A program made the position numbers and the translations under genes. This document shows positions 7,292 to 8,390 of a stretch of 8,390 nucleotides of DNA, piece after piece; position 1 is the first letter of the stretch, and every line of letters starts with the position of its first letter. The notes under the pieces were generated by a model. The model made no database searches and was not told the origin of the DNA. It saw only the letters and a list, made by a program, of their open reading frames with translations. The stretch comes from Bacteroidales bacterium. Lineage in GTDB: Bacteria > Bacteroidota > Bacteroidia > Bacteroidales > Muribaculaceae. The DNA lies in assembly GCA_004553095.1 (NCBI GenBank), contig SFMJ01000068.1, positions 1 through 8,390 of the forward strand, read 5' to 3'.

Positions 7292-8122
7292 GTGAAACAA
7301 TTACGAGCCATCCGGATCATACTTGCCGCCATCTGTCTAGCGGCGACGGCGGTCTGTTTAATCTTCAGTCCGCAGGCGAATCCTGTGGTCGAATCGGTGG
7401 CTCGCATTCAGATCCTCCTCTCTGCGGGGGCTGCCACACTGGGCGTCACCGGTGTTTGGCTTGTGATTACTCTAATCTTCGGCAGGGTGTATTGTTCGAC
7501 GGTATGCCCGATAGGCGTCCTTTCGGATATTTTCTGCCGGGTGAGAAGATCGATCAAGCCTCTGAATAAGCCTTTCCGCTATCGGCATAAGTCGAATTGG
7601 GGGATTCGGATTTTGGTGGTCTATCTTCTTAGCATAGTGATAGGCATTTCGGCGGTGGCACTGATCATCGAGCCATGGAATATGGCTGCAAATGTTGCCT
7701 CCTTGGCTCGGCAAGATGTTATCGAGCCGACTTGGGGTGAGATTATGAGTCACGGAGTGATCGCAGGCATGGTGTGTGGCGCATTGTCGCTGCTGATGCT
7801 GATAGTCTCTTCGCTGAAGTATGGCAGAGAGTTTTGCTCTCGATATTGTCCGATAGGAGCCGGACTCGGTTATGTACAAGAGTTTTCGGTGATGCATATT
7901 GAGATCGATCCTGATCGATGCACTTCTTGCGGGCATTGTGAGGATATTTGCCGATCGCAGTGTGTCAAGGTGGTGAGCCGCTATATTGATGAGTCTCGCT
8001 GTGTGAGATGTTTTGACTGTGTAGCAGAGTGCCCTACGGGGGCCATAAGATATCAGATTAATCGCAATCGTCGTCCTGCCACTCCATTGATGCGACAGGT
8101 GAAAAAAACTCCAAATACATGA
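7292..8122 (+). CDS. Membrane polyferredoxin-type 4Fe-4S protein (NapH/CcoG-like)
   Basis: This 276-residue inner-membrane protein resembles the NapH, RdxA/FixG and CcoG group of polyferredoxins, which pass electrons between the membrane and periplasmic or cytoplasmic partners. It has about four hydrophobic helices (roughly 7-25, 40-63, 105-126, 153-173). Two CX3CP motifs lie next to membrane segments (Cys68/Cys72 and Cys182/Cys186). Two classical 4Fe-4S cluster motifs follow: Cys210, 213, 216, 220 and Cys237, 240, 243, 247, the last followed by Pro. The first cluster motif lacks that proline. Similar proteins in the order sometimes carry an extra FMN-binding domain; this one does not. The start is GTG: an in-frame TAA at 7277 leaves no other usual start. 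Its stop overlaps the thyA ATG by four bases. The physiological partner is unknown; maturation of a respiratory complex or electron supply are both possible. Confidence 0.85.
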   Translation: MKQLRAIRIILAAICLAATAVCLIFSPQANPVVESVARIQILLSAGAATLGVTGVWLVITLIFGRVYCSTVCPIGVLSDIFCRVRRSIKPLNKPFRYRHKSNWGIRILVVYLLSIVIGISAVALIIEPWNMAANVASLARQDVIEPTWGEIMSHGVIAGMVCGALSLLMLIVSSLKYGREFCSRYCPIGAGLGYVQEFSVMHIEIDPDRCTSCGHCEDICRSQCVKVVSRYIDESRCVRCFDCVAECPTGAIRYQINRNRRPATPLMRQVKKTPNT

Positions 8123-8390
8123 AACAATACCTTGATTTGCTCCGTCATATCCTCGACCATGGGATGGAGAAACATGACCGCACCGGCACGGGTACGATCT
8201 CGACTTTTGGCTATCAGATGCGTTTTGACTTGGAGGAGGGATTTCCTTTAGTCACTACCAAGAAGGTGCATCTGAAGAGTATCATCTATGAGTTGCTGTG
8301 GTTCTTGCAGGGAGACACGAATGTGCATTATCTCCAGGAGCATGGTGTAAGGATCTGGAATGAGTGGGCGGATCCGGATGGCGAGTTGGG
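8119..8390 (+). CDS. thyA: Thymidylate synthase, N-terminal part (cut by window end)
   Basis: ThyA methylates dUMP to dTMP using methylenetetrahydrofolate, giving dihydrofolate as by-product. The 90 complete codons in the window match the N-terminal third of the roughly 264-residue enzyme. They include DRTGTGT with Arg21, which binds the dUMP phosphate, followed by FPLVTTKKVHLKSII, Glu58 in the YELLWFLQGDTN segment, and Trp80 and Trp83 in IWNEWAD. The catalytic cysteine would lie beyond the window. The ATG at 8119-8121 overlaps the TGA of the Fe-S gene (8120-8122), a typical sign of translational coupling. The dihydrofolate reductase gene folA often follows thyA in bacteria but is outside the view. 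Confidence 0.97.
   Translation, partial: MKQYLDLLRHILDHGMEKHDRTGTGTISTFGYQMRFDLEEGFPLVTTKKVHLKSIIYELLWFLQGDTNVHYLQEHGVRIWNEWADPDGEL

Overview
The window looks like ordinary chromosomal DNA from a member of the Bacteroidales, at roughly 50% GC. Four things point there: the Obg N-terminus (MAESNFIDYVKI), the pyrG-yidC pairing, gene starts preceded by A-rich DNA instead of a Shine-Dalgarno site, and a near-consensus Bacteroidota promoter (TTTG-N20-TAAATTTG) in front of pyrG. A Muribaculaceae-type gut bacterium would fit, but the family cannot be fixed by eye. All recognised genes lie on the + strand.

Layout. Bases 1-68 hold the last codons of an unidentified gene. Bases 69-325 are a non-coding, AT-rich stretch with a perfect 14-bp hairpin (142-173). 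Then come a WYL-domain transcription regulator (326-1231), the GTPase Obg (1280-2449) and a glycerolipid-type acyltransferase (2480-3325), with gaps of 48 and 30 bases that suit one transcription unit. A 158-base gap (3326-3483) carries the pyrG promoter and leader. CTP synthase pyrG (3484-5094, GTG start) and the membrane insertase yidC (5127-7220) follow with 32 bases between them. A hairpin at 7238-7266 comes next, then a membrane-bound polyferredoxin-type 4Fe-4S protein (7292-8122, GTG start), whose stop codon overlaps the start of thymidylate synthase thyA (8119 to the window end, partial).

The functions are mostly housekeeping: ribosome assembly (Obg), membrane lipid acylation, pyrimidine nucleotide supply (PyrG for CTP, ThyA for dTMP) and membrane protein insertion (YidC). 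The WYL protein is probably a ligand-responsive regulator, and the Fe-S protein probably passes electrons at the inner membrane.

I see no mobile element, CRISPR array, RNA gene or defence cassette, and no convincing new multi-gene system. The most interesting part is the pyrG leader. It combines a strong promoter match, a GATTTTTG start region that resembles UTP-sensing slippage promoters, and a small hairpin with a T-run overlapping a 10-codon reading frame. Together these suggest nucleotide-dependent control. Second is the acyltransferase, whose catalytic motif has one residue more than the usual NHX4D spacing.
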